Assembly: GCA_947490035.1 (NCBI GenBank)
Contig: CANLGS010000221.1
Location: forward strand, 1-6,893
Length of the DNA: 6,893 bases
Direction: 5' to 3'
From: Gemmataceae bacterium
GTDB taxonomy: Bacteria > Planctomycetota > Planctomycetia > Gemmatales > Gemmataceae
Numbering within the stretch: position 1 is the first letter of the stretch; each line of letters starts with the position of its first letter. The notes beneath the pieces were generated by a model. The model searched no databases. It saw only the letters and a list, made by a program, of their open reading frames with translations, and was not told the DNA's origin. Of this stretch, positions 6,394 to 6,893 are shown piece by piece. A program made the position numbers and the translations under genes.

Positions 6394-6489
6394 AATGTAA
6401 AAGGTAAAAAGTAAAAGGTAAAAATTGAAGCAGAGAACCGGCGGCTCGCGGCCTTTCGCTTTTACCTTTTACCCTTTTCATTTTACATT
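6394..6489. repeat. A/T-rich imperfect inverted repeat between the HINT and yggS genes
   Basis: In a GC-rich setting this 96-bp stretch has A-rich and T-rich flanks: AATGTAAAAGGTAAAAAG at 6394-6411, with a second GTAAAAGGTAAAA at 6411-6423, against TTTTACCTTTTAC (6460-6472) and TTTTACATT (6481-6489). The outer 9 nt and an inner 13-nt block pair perfectly; the part between is degenerate. The left arm also carries direct repeats of TAAAAGGTAAAA type. The centre is GC-rich. It occupies almost the whole gap from the HINT stop to the yggS start and could act as a terminator, an AT-rich promoter region for yggS or a repeat element. Confidence 0.65.
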
Positions 6490-6495
6490 CCGGCG

Positions 6496-6840
6496 CTAGC
6501 CGGGAGGCCAGGCCAGGCCGCGCCCGCCGAGCAGGTGCATGTGCAGGTGCGGCACCGTCTGCCCGCCGTGTTCGTTGCAGTTGACGACCAGCCGGTAACC
6601 TTGCACGAGGCCCAACTCCTTCGCCAGCTTCACCGCGACGAGGTGCAGGTGGCCCAGCAGCATCTGGTCTTCGGCGGTCGCGTCGTCGTGCGTGCGGATC
6701 ACCTTCTTGGGGATGATGAGTACATGCACGGGCGCCTGCGGGCGGACGTCGTGGAACGCGAGGCACAGGTCGTCTTCGTAAGCGATCTTCGCCGGGATGG
6801 TCTTGTCGATGATCTTCAGGAAGAGGTTGTCGGCGAGCAT
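6496..6840 (-). CDS. HINT-type histidine-triad (HIT) nucleotide-binding protein, 114 aa
   Basis: Small cytoplasmic purine-nucleotide-binding hydrolase of the HIT superfamily, HINT branch; members hydrolyse adenosine phosphoramidates and aminoacyl-AMP-like compounds as dimers. The opening FLKIIDKTIPAKIAYEDD, the DVRPQAPVHVLIIPKK block (31-46), NCNEHGGQTVPHLHMHLLGGR, and the triad His98-x-His100-x-His102 are all present. The tail LAWPPG matches the conserved HINT C-terminus, so the protein is complete. The chosen start is the ATG at 6838-6840: it begins where family members begin, and GGGAG (6846-6850, minus sense) sits 5 nt upstream. An in-frame ATG at 6883-6885 would add 15 residues without family similarity and would swallow that ribosome site. 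Confidence 0.95.
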   Translation of the reverse strand: MLADNLFLKIIDKTIPAKIAYEDDLCLAFHDVRPQAPVHVLIIPKKVIRTHDDATAEDQMLLGHLHLVAVKLAKELGLVQGYRLVVNCNEHGGQTVPHLHMHLLGGRGLAWPPG

Positions 6841-6845
6841 GTGGA

Positions 6846-6850
6846 CTCCC
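6846..6850 (-). promoter_or_regulatory. Ribosome binding site (GGGAG) fixing the HINT start
   Basis: GGGAG on the minus strand, 5 nt before the ATG at 6838-6840. It favours the 114-residue product over the upstream in-frame ATG at 6883-6885. Confidence 0.6.
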
Positions 6851-6875
6851 GGACGAGAACTGATGAGGTTACGAT

Positions 6876-6891
6876 AGCGGCTCAAGCCGCT
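6876..6891. repeat. Short perfect palindrome at the right edge, upstream of the HINT gene
   Basis: AGCGGCT (6876-6882) and AGCCGCT (6885-6891) are reverse complements separated by CA. It lies 35 bp upstream of the HINT start, so it could be an operator or the end of an upstream hairpin. No T-run follows, and the sequence beyond the edge is missing. Confidence 0.35.
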
Positions 6892-6893
6892 CG

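Noticed and set aside
6838..6885. Longer HINT protein starting at 6885 (129 aa)
   Set aside because: The extra 15 residues have no family similarity and the GGGAG ribosome site lies inside them, immediately before the ATG at 6838-6840.

Overview
The window looks like chromosomal DNA from a high-GC planctomycete, most probably of the Gemmata type. The main reason is a 1065-residue secreted protein that joins a planctomycete/verrucomicrobial 'membrane-bound dehydrogenase' propeller to a C-terminal CxxCH haem domain, an architecture expanded in that group. The intergenic GC-rich palindromes also resemble repeats I associate with such genomes, but that is from memory and was not searched.

Layout: (1) positions 2146 to 1, minus strand: a VgrG/TssI-type spike protein gene that runs off the left edge. 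Its frame is open across about 715 codons except for one in-frame TAG at 1544-1546, so it is either a pseudogene, a split gene, a recoded gene or a sequence error. (2) 2147-2415: a 269-bp divergent intergenic region with three GC-rich hairpins in a row. (3) 2416-5613, plus strand: the secreted dehydrogenase-like/helical-repeat/cytochrome c fusion. (4) 5617-5694: a perfect 35-bp inverted repeat with an 8-nt loop between two convergent genes; it supplies the stop codon of the gene on its right. (5) 5677-6387, minus: a YggS/PLPBP-family pyridoxal-phosphate homeostasis protein. (6) 6394-6489: an A/T-rich imperfect inverted repeat. (7) 6496-6840, minus: a HINT-type histidine-triad nucleotide-binding protein. 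A small palindrome lies at the right edge.

The HINT and yggS genes are co-directional (HINT upstream, 108 bp apart) and may be co-transcribed; both are housekeeping genes of small-molecule metabolism. The dehydrogenase fusion would work in the periplasm and has no obvious link to its neighbours. The VgrG gene is an orphan here: no other secretion or tail gene is visible.

No complete undescribed system is evident. The most notable material is repeat structure: the long perfect inverted repeat fused to the end of yggS, and a 29-nt palindromic element present twice, in opposite orientations, inside the dehydrogenase coding sequence. Its two differences between copies fall on paired stem positions and are compensatory.
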